Assembly (NCBI GenBank): GCA_003162875.1
Contig: PLUT01000108.1
Location: forward strand, 2,215-44,717
DNA length: 42,503 bases
From: Granulicella sp.
GTDB lineage: Bacteria > Acidobacteriota > Terriglobia > Terriglobales > Acidobacteriaceae
Direction of reading: 5' to 3'
The notes under the pieces were generated by a model. The model worked only from the letters and a program-made list of their open reading frames with translations. It was not told the DNA's origin and ran no database searches. The translations under genes were made by a program, and so were the position numbers. Shown piece by piece: positions 23,642 to 30,520 of the stretch (positions within the stretch are counted from its first letter, which is position 1; each line of letters opens with the position of its first letter).

Positions 23642-24784
23642 TCAGATTGCGATGCCCTTCTTTTCGAACATCGTCAGAAACATCAGTCCGTATTCAATGG
23701 ACATATTCCTGAGCAGGCGTGCGAACTCACGTTCGGCGATTAGAGGATGCACGCCTTCGTCGCTCAAAAGCGCATAGAGGCCTCGTGCAAATTTGTTCTG
23801 CTGCTCCGTCAGAAACCCGCAGTTTCTCAAGAAGGTGAGGGTTGGGTCCCATTTATCAACGACGGTCTGGCTCGTGCTCTTCGCAATCGCCGCTCCGGAG
23901 TCAATGTGGAGGTGCTCTACGAAGCTGCGTATGTGGCCGATGCAGCTCTTGAGGTCGAACGCATCAGACGAGACGGCATACAGCTCATCGGCTTTTTTCA
24001 GTGCCGCAGTAAGCAGTGGGTTGAACCCGAGGGTGTCGAGGAAGCCCTCGACTCTCAGTTTGTCGCTGTCTATTTCGAGGTTCGGCAGTTCCTGCAGGAT
24101 TCCTTTAAGATAAAAATAGCGGCCCTTGCGGCATTCTTCCGTTATTCCGTCGATTGCTTCGACGATTTCTTTCCCGGTCTCCGAGTATCCCGGACGATAG
24201 TGCGGGTTTTCCTCCTTCGGCCCAGTGCGGAATCCACGCGTGTAACGAGCTTGCCAGGTTTGCCTTGCGGCTATCTCGCGGAGGTTGGCTAGTCGCTCAG
24301 GTATCAACACTAGTTCGCTATCGCTGAACAGATTGAAGTTAAGCGCGATCATCTCTTCGATCTCGATGAGCAGGTTCCCGAGAGCTGCGGTCGGCATCGT
24401 CGGAACGGTAGTTGCATCGAGCAGATTCTTTAGGTGGCCCGTGCGGATCATGAATTCGGTCAGAAGGGCAAGCGCCTTCGCGGAAGCGTGGTTTGGTTTG
24501 CGGACCAATTCCAGGAGTCGGTCGATGAGGATAAGACGGGAGTCCTCGGGAACTTGGCTCAGTATTCGAATAAGCAGGTCGAAATTAGTGCTTCGGAGCG
24601 CAAATTGCTTCGGGTCTTCATTGACGTGCCTTGGGCGGCGTTTCCGGTCGTCAAGCAGATTCCTTTGCGCAGCGACTCCGTCTGCGTGCCCGGCCTTCCA
24701 AACGTACGTATAACTTAGGGTCGGCGCGGCCTGTTCCTCCGCCAGGATCCTTGTGGCTTTCTCTAGCGCCTCATTTACGTCCAT
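23642..24784 (-). CDS. Uncharacterised 380-aa protein with HEPN-like C-terminal region
   Basis: I do not recognise a named family. The protein is almost all helical by pattern. Residues 1-60 are charged (AQRNLLDDRKRRPRHVNED), 70-175 are repeats of amphipathic helices, and 200-240 a Lys/Glu-rich segment. The last 110 residues (DLKSCIGHIRSFVEHLHID, then QNKFARGLYALLSDEGVHPL, and FARLLRNMSIEYGLMFLTMF) look like helical domains of the HEPN kind. RSFVEH (286-291) fits the Rx4-6H signature of HEPN nucleases, a loose match. GC content is visibly lower than in neighbouring genes. Both flanks are repeat-rich, and a palindrome CCCTCGAGGG ends one base before the stop. It stands alone; a defence or RNA-processing role is speculation. 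Confidence 0.6.
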   Translation of the reverse strand: MDVNEALEKATRILAEEQAAPTLSYTYVWKAGHADGVAAQRNLLDDRKRRPRHVNEDPKQFALRSTNFDLLIRILSQVPEDSRLILIDRLLELVRKPNHASAKALALLTEFMIRTGHLKNLLDATTVPTMPTAALGNLLIEIEEMIALNFNLFSDSELVLIPERLANLREIAARQTWQARYTRGFRTGPKEENPHYRPGYSETGKEIVEAIDGITEECRKGRYFYLKGILQELPNLEIDSDKLRVEGFLDTLGFNPLLTAALKKADELYAVSSDAFDLKSCIGHIRSFVEHLHIDSGAAIAKSTSQTVVDKWDPTLTFLRNCGFLTEQQNKFARGLYALLSDEGVHPLIAEREFARLLRNMSIEYGLMFLTMFEKKGIAI

Positions 24785-24840
24785 GAGCGGAAGGATATCA
24801 GTTGGCTCATGAAGAGGGCGGTCAAGCGGGGTTGATACTC

Positions 24841-24883
24841 CACCTTAGCGACGATGGGGCCGTCGCTAAGATGGGGCACCCGG
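24841..24883. repeat. CACC-stem-loop-GGGGCACCCGG intergenic element
   Basis: CTTAGCGACG (24844-24853) pairs perfectly with CGTCGCTAAG (24861-24870) around ATGGGGC. CACC precedes the stem, and ATGGGGCACCCGG follows it. The framework (CACC, stem-loop, GGGG, ACCC, CGG) is the same as in the three elements inside genes at 26806, 26993 and 29096, though stem sequences differ. It lies 56 bp upstream of the HEPN-like gene. Confidence 0.8.
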
Positions 24884-24942
24884 ATTGTGGCGATGCTGCG
24901 GAAGAAAGGGCCCAGATGTTGAGGTGATGCCGGCTTCGTCGG

Positions 24943-24975
24943 GGTCCTTCGACTGCGCGCTACGCTCAGGATGAC
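24943..24975. repeat. Palindromic intergenic repeat GGTCCTTCGACTGCGC...CAGGATGAC
   Basis: GGTCCTTCGACTGCGCGCTA then CGCTCAGGATGAC. Same family as the copy at 28779-28814, with which it shares both ends. Confidence 0.75.
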
Positions 24976-25004
24976 GGCGATAAAAAGGGCAAGGCAACTA
25001 CGGA

Positions 25005-25031
25005 GATTCTGACTCTTCGAGTCAGAATGAC
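25005..25031. repeat. Palindromic intergenic repeat GATTCTGACTC-TTCG-AGTCAGAATGAC
   Basis: ATTCTGACTC pairs with GAGTCAGAAT around TTC/TTCG. It is the partner of the copy at 22393, and both are preceded by related sequence ending in CGAGATT or GGAGATT. Confidence 0.8.
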
Positions 25032-25046
25032 GAGCAATGAGGCGGG

Positions 25047-25913
25047 TCAGCCGGTGAGGACGGCGCCGCCGTTGACGTTGAAGATTTCGCCGGAGATGAA
25101 GCCGGCGAGCGGAGTGCAGAGGAAGAGGATGGGGCCGGCGATCTCCGAGACGTGGGCGGGGCGCTGCAGCGGGATGGTGGGATTGGTGCGGGCGGCGACG
25201 GCGGGATCGTCGAAGACGGAGGCGGTCATCTCAGTGTGGGTCCAGCCGGGGGCGACGCAGTTGGCGTAGATGGCGTGCGGGGCTAGTTCGGAGGAGAGCG
25301 ACTTGGTGAGGGCGATGATGGCGCCCTTGGTAGTGGCGTAGTCGGCGTGAAAGCCTTCGCCGCGCTGGCCGGCCGCGGAGGCGATGAGGACGATGTGGCC
25401 GCGAGCGGTGGGTGCGGTGGGATAGGGAGAGCCAAGCGCGGTGCAGACGGGCGCGGGCGCGGGACGGGTGAGCATGTGGGCGGCGGCGGCGTGAACCAGG
25501 CCGAAGACGCTATCGAGGTTGGTGGCGATGGTGCGTTGCCACTGGGCGGAGGTCATTTGGGCGACGGCGGTGGGGGTGGGCGGCCAGATGCCGTGGTTGG
25601 CGATGAGGATGTCTAAATCTCCAAAGGCATTCAGAGTGCGAGAGACGAGGGCTTCGCCGTCCTCAGGCGTTTCCAGCGACTGCTGGATGGGAAGGCAGAG
25701 GTAGGGACCTCCGCAGGCGGCGGAGAGCGCGTTGGCCTGGCCGGCAGCCTGGCGATAGCTGAAGGCGACGCGGGCTCCGGCCTGGCGGAAGAGGCGGACC
25801 GTGGCGGCGCCGATGCCGCGCGAGCCGCCGGTGATGAGCGCGGTGCGGCCGGCAAGAGAGAGGGTGACGCCTGAGGTGGCGAAGGATGGGGCCTGCATGG
25901 ATTCATTTTGCAC
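25047..25913 (-). CDS. SDR-family oxidoreductase (FabG-like)
   Basis: NAD(P)-dependent short-chain dehydrogenase of 288 residues. It shows the cofactor motif TGGSRGIG (28-35), NHG (106-108), the helix-4 Asn in ATNLDS (Asn132), catalytic Ser179 in IASAAG, and YATTK (Tyr192, Lys196). The C-terminal FISGEIFNVNGGAVL is typical. An Ala/Pro-rich insertion of about 20 residues (150-170) precedes the catalytic Ser. The start could also be Met6. Substrate cannot be inferred: it resembles the 3-oxoacyl-ACP reductase group but is not next to other fatty acid genes. It is divergent from the small conserved gene at 25973. Confidence 0.9.
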   Translation of the reverse strand: MQNESMQAPSFATSGVTLSLAGRTALITGGSRGIGAATVRLFRQAGARVAFSYRQAAGQANALSAACGGPYLCLPIQQSLETPEDGEALVSRTLNAFGDLDILIANHGIWPPTPTAVAQMTSAQWQRTIATNLDSVFGLVHAAAAHMLTRPAPAPVCTALGSPYPTAPTARGHIVLIASAAGQRGEGFHADYATTKGAIIALTKSLSSELAPHAIYANCVAPGWTHTEMTASVFDDPAVAARTNPTIPLQRPAHVSEIAGPILFLCTPLAGFISGEIFNVNGGAVLTG

Positions 25914-25972
25914 CCTGCGGACGCTGCCTTACATCCGATGGGTGACATTCCAAGAGATTCCGGGAGGCACGA

Positions 25973-26380
25973 ATGGCAAACGCAGCGGGAACGAAGGAAA
26001 AACCGTGGAAACTTAAGACACCGCCGGGCACGGCCGAGTTTGAGGCGTATCGGGACGCGGCGGCTGACCCGCCCGCGCTGGTGGTGCAGGTAGGCAAGAC
26101 GCAGTTGAAGTATCAGCTACGGTGTATTGAGGACCTCCATGCGATGCTGAAGGCGCACGGCGACTGGATGCTGCTGGGCAGCGCGGACGAGCAGAAACCC
26201 GCGGCGGAGGGGACGGTCGAGGCGTGGGGACGGTCGGAGAAGAACCCGGTGGGCGGGTGGTATGGGTTGAAGAAGGGGCTGCGCGGACGGTTTGGGATGT
26301 ACGTTCCGCCGGTACTGAAGGAACTGGGGCTGGCCGAGGTGGAGGCGAATCCGAAGAGTAACCGGATGCGTGCGAAGTAG
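25973..26380 (+). CDS. Small conserved protein of unknown function
   Basis: The 135-residue cytoplasmic-looking protein has no signal peptide or membrane segment. Features are KPWKLKTPPGTAEFEAYRD near the N-terminus, LKYQLRCIEDLHAMLKAHGDW in the middle, and GGWYGLKKGLRGRFGMYVPP followed by LKELGLAEVE near the end. The tryptophan/glycine-rich block near residue 100 looks like a conserved core, and coding bias is normal. GGGAGG lies upstream of the ATG. It is divergent from the SDR gene with 59 bp between them. Confidence 0.7.
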   Translation: MANAAGTKEKPWKLKTPPGTAEFEAYRDAAADPPALVVQVGKTQLKYQLRCIEDLHAMLKAHGDWMLLGSADEQKPAAEGTVEAWGRSEKNPVGGWYGLKKGLRGRFGMYVPPVLKELGLAEVEANPKSNRMRAK

Positions 26381-26384
26381 GCGG

Positions 26385-26407
26385 GAAGTTGCGAGTTGTC
26401 AGTTGAG
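26385..26407. repeat. AGTTG-type micro-repeat
   Basis: AAGTTGCGAGTTGTCAGTTG plus AG. It shares AGTTGTCAGTTGAG with 22345-22373. Confidence 0.5.
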
Positions 26408-26529
26408 GGCGATGCTGCTTCTTCGATCTGGCCGCGAGGATGAGGGGTGGGCGGCGCGGACTTCGCGCTGTCAAGCGGAAACGTCGGCTTCGATTTGGCG
26501 TTGGCGGCGAATGCGCGTAGAAGGGACAC

Positions 26530-28209
26530 ATGGAAATATTGACCTCGGCGGAGATGGGTGCGGCGGACCGGCGGACAGCGGAGGAGTTTGGCGTGCCGCT
26601 GGAGACGCTGATGGAGAACGCGGGCGCTGCCGTGGCGGGGTTCTGCCTGAGACGGTATTCGGCGGCGGAGCGGGTGGTGGTGCTGTGCGGCAAAGGCAAC
26701 AACGGCGGCGACGGGTTGGTGGCGGCGCGGGGGCTGGCGGCCGCGGGCGTTGCGGTTGCGGTTGTGCTGCTGGGCCGCGAGGACGAGGTGAAGGGAGACG
26801 CGGACCACCCCAGCGAGCAAGCTCGCCGGGGACCCCGGGCGGGAGCGCTGCGACGGTTGCGCGCGGAGGCTCCGGAGGTTTTGCTGCGGGTGGTCGTCGA
26901 TGAGGCTGGGCTGGCAGCCGCGAAGCAGGCTATGGATTCTGCGGACCTGCTGATCGATGCGGTGTTGGGAACGGGATTCAAGCCGCCGTTGCCACCCCAG
27001 CGAGCGGAAGCTCGCCGGGGGCCCGGTCTGCGCGGGCTGGCGGTGGCGCTGCGCGAGCTGGTGGCGCAGACGAGTGCACCGGTGGTGGCGGTCGATCTGC
27101 CGAGCGGGTGGGACGCGGACTCGATGGCACAGACGGCGGAGGGAGCGTATCGCGCGGATGCGGTGGTAACGTTTACGCGGCCGAAGATGGCGCACGTGTT
27201 TGGCAACTTGACGGCAGGGCCGGTGGTGGTGGCGGAGATTGGGTCGCCGGCGGAGGCGGTGACTTCGGCGAGCGGGCTGCGCTGGGCAGGGGCGTCGAAG
27301 GCAATTGCCGAGCGGCCGCGGGATGTGAACTCGAACAAGGGAATGTACGGGCACGTGCTGGTGGTAGGCGGAAGCTATGGGACTTCGGGTGCGCCGGCGA
27401 TGACGAGCGTGGCGGCGCTGCGGGCAGGCGCGGGGCTAGTGACGGCGGCGGTGCCGAGGAGCATTGTGGACGCGGTCGCGGGAGTTGCGCCCGAGTTGAT
27501 GATGGCGGCGCTCGAGCAGGGGCGAGAGGGCGCGATATTGCTGCAGAACCTGGCGAGCGGCGGCCTGGAGAGGCTGATGCAGGAAAAGCACATCAGCGTG
27601 GCGGCGCTGGGGCCGGGACTTTCGACACGGGGCGAGGCGAGCGAGTTTGCGCGGGAGTTTGTGGCGAGGGTGAAGCTGCCGATGGTGGTGGATGCAGATG
27701 CGTTGAATGCGTTCGCAGGGCGCGCTGCGGAATTGAATGGCGAGGGGCGAGTGCTGGTGCTGACGCCGCATCCGGGAGAGATGGCGCGGCTGGCGGGGAT
27801 GACCGTGAAGGAGGTTGAGGCGGACCGGGTGGGGCTGGCGCGGAAGTTTGCGACCGAGCACCAGGTGACGCTGGTGCTGAAGGGATGGCGGACACTGGTG
27901 GCGCATCCGGATGGGCAAATCGCGGTGAATACGAGCGGGAACCCGGCGATGGCGAAGGGCGGGAGCGGGGACATCCTGACCGGGATTGTGGCTGCGATGC
28001 TGGCTCAGTTTCCGGATGATGTGGCGCGGGCGGTGGAGGCGGCGGTTTATCTGCATGGGCTGGCGGGGGATTTTGCGGCGCAGGCAATGGACGAGCATAC
28101 GGTGCTGGCGACGGATACGGTGATGCATTTGTCGGACGCGTTTCGCTACCGGGTGAAGGATGCGGGTGGAATGACGTGGATTTGTGGGTTGAACGAGACA
28201 AAGGCATAA
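26530..28209 (+). CDS. nnr: Bifunctional NAD(P)HX epimerase / ADP-dependent NAD(P)HX dehydratase
   Basis: This fused enzyme repairs hydrated NAD(P)H. The epimerase half (about 1-215) has GKGNNGGDG (54-62) and DLPSG (189-193). The dehydratase half (about 250-555) has GHVLVVGGSYGTSGAPAM, RAGAGLVT, a HPGEM motif and the AKGGSGDILTG nucleotide/catalytic loop near 475-485. Total length is 559, longer than the usual about 500-530, because two stretches in the epimerase half (about 92-106, HPSEQARRGPRAG, and 155-167, PPQRAEARRGPGL) are encoded by palindromic repeat elements. The second interrupts the conserved passage GTGFKPPL-RGLA. tsaE follows 55 bp downstream, a common genomic neighbour. Confidence 0.95.
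   Translation: MEILTSAEMGAADRRTAEEFGVPLETLMENAGAAVAGFCLRRYSAAERVVVLCGKGNNGGDGLVAARGLAAAGVAVAVVLLGREDEVKGDADHPSEQARRGPRAGALRRLRAEAPEVLLRVVVDEAGLAAAKQAMDSADLLIDAVLGTGFKPPLPPQRAEARRGPGLRGLAVALRELVAQTSAPVVAVDLPSGWDADSMAQTAEGAYRADAVVTFTRPKMAHVFGNLTAGPVVVAEIGSPAEAVTSASGLRWAGASKAIAERPRDVNSNKGMYGHVLVVGGSYGTSGAPAMTSVAALRAGAGLVTAAVPRSIVDAVAGVAPELMMAALEQGREGAILLQNLASGGLERLMQEKHISVAALGPGLSTRGEASEFAREFVARVKLPMVVDADALNAFAGRAAELNGEGRVLVLTPHPGEMARLAGMTVKEVEADRVGLARKFATEHQVTLVLKGWRTLVAHPDGQIAVNTSGNPAMAKGGSGDILTGIVAAMLAQFPDDVARAVEAAVYLHGLAGDFAAQAMDEHTVLATDTVMHLSDAFRYRVKDAGGMTWICGLNETKA
26806..26838. repeat. Palindromic element inside nnr, copy 1
   Basis: CACCCCAGCGAGC-AA-GCTCGCCGGGG then ACCCCGG. The arms CCCCAGCGAGC and GCTCGCCGGGG pair in 10 of 11 positions. 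It is translated in frame as HPSEQARRGPR. Confidence 0.85.
26993..27026. repeat. Palindromic element inside nnr, copy 2
   Basis: CACCCCAGCGAGC-GGAA-GCTCGCCGGGG then GCCCGG. Same arms as copy 1, loop two bases longer. The first half is therefore read in a different frame (PPQRA) and the second half in the same frame (ARRGP). Confidence 0.85.
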
Positions 28210-28264
28210 CACCGATTTGCGCCGACGGGCACCGATTTTATTTAGGGAAAGATGAAGGAGAGGA

Positions 28265-28702
28265 ATGAGGGAGCGGCGGTTCAGGACACGGTCGGTGGAG
28301 GGGACGCTGGAGTTGGGTGAGCGGATTGCGGAGATGCTGCAGCCGCCAATGGTGGTGATCCTGCGCGGCGAAGTGGGCGCAGGCAAGACGACGCTGGTGA
28401 AAGGGATTGCGGCGGCGCTGGGTGCGGCGGCCGAGGACGAGGTGACCAGCCCGACATTTACGATCGTCCACGAATACGTTGGGACTTCAGTGCGGCTGTT
28501 TCATCTGGACCTGTATCGGCTGGAGACGGAGGAGCAGGTTGCGGTGCTGGGGCTCGATGAGATGGCGGGATATCCGGACTCGCTGGTGCTGGTGGAGTGG
28601 GGCGAGCGGTTCGAGAGCATCGTGAAGCGGGCGGCCGCGGAGATTTACATGGAGCACGGCGAAGGCGATGAACGCGGGCTGATGGTGAGGTTGAAGGAGT
28701 AA
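28265..28702 (+). CDS. tsaE: tRNA threonylcarbamoyladenosine biosynthesis ATPase TsaE
   Basis: TsaE is the small ATPase that supports the TsaD-TsaB complex in t6A synthesis. The 145-residue protein shows Walker A GEVGAGKTT (35-43), TSPTF (61-65), HLDLYRL with Asp82 as the Walker B-like residue, and VEWGERF. Length is normal. AAGGAG lies four bases before the ATG. tsaD is at the left edge of the window on the other strand. nnr is just upstream, and transcription of the two together is likely. Confidence 0.95.
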   Translation: MRERRFRTRSVEGTLELGERIAEMLQPPMVVILRGEVGAGKTTLVKGIAAALGAAAEDEVTSPTFTIVHEYVGTSVRLFHLDLYRLETEEQVAVLGLDEMAGYPDSLVLVEWGERFESIVKRAAAEIYMEHGEGDERGLMVRLKE

Positions 28703-28778
28703 GGCGGGCAAATGGTTTACCTCCCGCATCAGGAGCGATGGGCCGCGCATGGCGAGCAGCCGCGCGGAGGAAACCGCA

Positions 28779-28814
28779 GGTCCTTCGACTCCGCTGCGCT
28801 CCGCTCAGGATGAC
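28779..28814. repeat. Palindromic intergenic repeat GGTCCTTCGACTCCGC...CAGGATGAC
   Basis: GGTCCTTCGACTCCGCTGCG then CTCCGCTCAGGATGAC, between the convergent tsaE and methyltransferase genes. Same family as 24943-24975. Confidence 0.75.
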
Positions 28815-28852
28815 AAATATTTTGGGAGTCGAGATCGTCCATCACCCACGGA

Positions 28853-29731
28853 TTATGCGGCGGGGGTGAAGATGAGGCTTTTGGCGCGGCCGGTATAGCG
28901 GTAGATGGCGCACTCTTCGTCGCCGGTGGAACCGTATTCGCGCTGGCGGGCGATGGCATCCAGGTCGGCGGCGTGGTCCTCCGGGGACATCTTGACGTTG
29001 TCGAGGAAGAGCTGGACGAAGGCCGGGTTGCGATCGAGGACGCTGGCGCATTCCGCGTTGACGTAGATGAGGTCTAATGCGGGCTCGCGGGCCTGCACCC
29101 CAGCGAGCAAAGACCGCTCGCCGGGGGCCCGGGATTTGGGGCGGGCGGCGAACTGGGTCTCGATGCGGCGCAGGAGTTGGCGGAGGACGGGCGCTTCGAA
29201 CGGGTGGAACAGGAAAAGGAGTGTGGGCGTGGCGGGGAGATCGAAGTCGAGCGCGTCGCCCTCGACGATCTGGATGGGTGCGAGGCGCGGTGAGGTTGGG
29301 TCTTCGGCGTGGGATGCGGTCCAGTGGGCGACGTTCTGACGAGCGATGGCGGCGAGCGAGGGGTTGAGTTCGATACCGACGACTTTGCGGAAGCGGAATT
29401 CGCTGGCGACGAGCAGGCCTCGGCCTTTGCCGGCGCCGACGTCGATGAAGGTGTAGCTGGAGATGGGGTGGGGCGGGATGGTCTCGCGCCAGTGGCCGAT
29501 GAGCGCGCGCAGGATGGAGGGCGCGACACCATAGTAGGCGGTGACGTGCTCGTCGTTGGCGTGACCGGTGATGAGGTGCCTGGCGGGGACCAGGCCGCTG
29601 GTGTCGACGCCGTGCGCCTGGTCGAAGGGATGGATCGGGAAGTCGGTGAGTTGGAGCCGGTCGCGCGGGCGGGTGGGCGCCGCGACGAGACTAGGTTTTT
29701 GCGCGATGGTCTTTGATCTGGACGAGGGCAT
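28853..29731 (-). CDS. Class I SAM-dependent methyltransferase
   Basis: The 292-residue protein carries the S-adenosylmethionine motif I FIDVGAGKGRGLLVAS (95-110), the acidic end of strand 2 in VVGIELNPS (Glu121) and a motif-III-like IVEGDALDF. The fold continues with TLLFLFHPFEAPVLRQLLRRI and DLIYVNAEC. Substrate unknown; the DUF43/PRMT-like layout with HPF after strand 4 is typical of uncharacterised bacterial members. Residues about 199-214 are encoded by a palindromic repeat element and split the link before DLIYVN. The start overlaps the end of the DUF59 gene by 41 bp, so the two are translationally linked. Confidence 0.85.
   Translation of the reverse strand: MPSSRSKTIAQKPSLVAAPTRPRDRLQLTDFPIHPFDQAHGVDTSGLVPARHLITGHANDEHVTAYYGVAPSILRALIGHWRETIPPHPISSYTFIDVGAGKGRGLLVASEFRFRKVVGIELNPSLAAIARQNVAHWTASHAEDPTSPRLAPIQIVEGDALDFDLPATPTLLFLFHPFEAPVLRQLLRRIETQFAARPKSRAPGERSLLAGVQAREPALDLIYVNAECASVLDRNPAFVQLFLDNVKMSPEDHAADLDAIARQREYGSTGDEECAIYRYTGRAKSLIFTPAA
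29096..29132. repeat. Palindromic element inside the methyltransferase gene, copy 3
   Basis: CACCCCAGCGAGC-AAAGACC-GCTCGCCGGGG then GCCCGG, read on the antisense side of the gene. The protein sees it as APGERSLLAGVQ. Same arms as the two copies in nnr, with a seven-base loop. Confidence 0.85.
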
Positions 29732-30125
29732 TCGGGGGCCGTTTCGATGTTAGATGATGGGCAAGGCGGGCGTAGCCCTCGGGCGAGATGCGATCGGGCG
29801 TCCAGACGGGATGGTTGAGCAGGGAGACTTCAGTGCGGTGGATGGTCTCGAACGCGGCGAGGCGGTTTTGAATCTGGGCGATGAGGGGGGCGGCGTCGGA
29901 TTCGGTGTCAGCGAGCCGGAGCGGAGTGAGGGCAATGCGGACGCGCTGGCGCGGCGGAACGCCGGGGATGCCCGCGCCGGGAGCGTCGGGGTCGGGCACG
30001 ATGGCGATGCTGTAGACGAGGCCGAGGTCGACGATGTTGAGGGGGCTTCCTGGGTCGTAGCAGTCGCGCAGCGCGGCGAGGACGTCGGCTTCGGTGAGGG
30101 GCGCGGCTGGGACGGCTGGGTGCAT
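29691..30125 (-). CDS. MIP18/PaaD-like (DUF59) protein, probably iron-sulfur cluster related
   Basis: The 144-residue form starts at MHPAVPAAPLTEADVLAALR, matching the family start; the longer open frame upstream has no similarity. The DUF59 core is LRDCYDPGSPLNIVDLGLVYSI with the conserved Cys in DCYDP, then VRIALTPL and TEVSLLNHPVWTPDRISPEG near the end (WTPDRIS is the usual block). SufT/PaaD-type proteins help in iron-sulfur cluster assembly. The usual late Cys of MIP18 is not evident. The gene overlaps the methyltransferase start by 41 bp and is divergent from higB with 106 bp between. Confidence 0.85.
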   Translation of the reverse strand: MHPAVPAAPLTEADVLAALRDCYDPGSPLNIVDLGLVYSIAIVPDPDAPGAGIPGVPPRQRVRIALTPLRLADTESDAAPLIAQIQNRLAAFETIHRTEVSLLNHPVWTPDRISPEGYARLAHHLTSKRPPNALVQIKDHRAKT

Positions 30126-30197
30126 GGGCTGCCTGGTTCGATGGTACAAGGGCGGTGAGGTGCGCGGGGAAATGATGTTCCAGTGGCAGAATAAGTG

Positions 30198-30223
30198 CGT
30201 ATAGCGTAGCGTTGCGGTATACG
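30198..30223. promoter_or_regulatory. Inverted repeat upstream of the HigBA-type module
   Basis: CGTATA (30198-30203) and TATACG (30218-30223) are inverted across 14 bp, 8 bp before the GTG start of the toxin gene. Both arms contain -10-like sequence, so promoter and operator may coincide and the message may be nearly leaderless. Confidence 0.5.
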
Positions 30224-30231
30224 ATGGTTGC

Positions 30232-30510
30232 GTGATCAAGAGTTTCCGGCATAAGGGCCTCGAGAAGTTCTTCCTTACGAAGTCGAAGGCGGGTATTCAG
30301 GCGCATCACGCCAAGAAACTGACGATCCAGCTCGGCGTGCTCCATACCATGGAGACCATTGATGAAATGGACGTATCGGGGTGGGGATTGCATCCACTGC
30401 ATGGCGACCTGGAGCATCACTGGGCTGTCAAGGTAAATGGAAACTGGCGATTGACCTTCAAGTTTGAAGGCCGGAACGTGTACCTCATCGATTATCAGGA
30501 CTATCACTAG
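30232..30510 (+). CDS. higB: HigB/RelE-family toxin
   Basis: The 92-residue protein matches HigB toxins: MIKSFRHKGLEKFF at the start, HHAKKLTIQLGVLHTMETI, WGLHPLHGDLEHHWAVKVNG, NWRLTFKFEG and YLIDYQDYH at the end. These toxins cleave mRNA at the ribosome. GTG is the start codon and gives the conserved N-terminus. The antitoxin gene follows 10 bp downstream, and the stop codon lies within its ribosome-binding sequence (TAGGAGA). Confidence 0.92.
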   Translation: MIKSFRHKGLEKFFLTKSKAGIQAHHAKKLTIQLGVLHTMETIDEMDVSGWGLHPLHGDLEHHWAVKVNGNWRLTFKFEGRNVYLIDYQDYH

Positions 30511-30520
30511 GAGAACCACC

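Noticed and set aside
26806-29132. The three intragenic palindromes as transcription terminators
   Set aside because: None is followed by a T run, all are inside intact reading frames, and downstream motifs of both proteins are complete.
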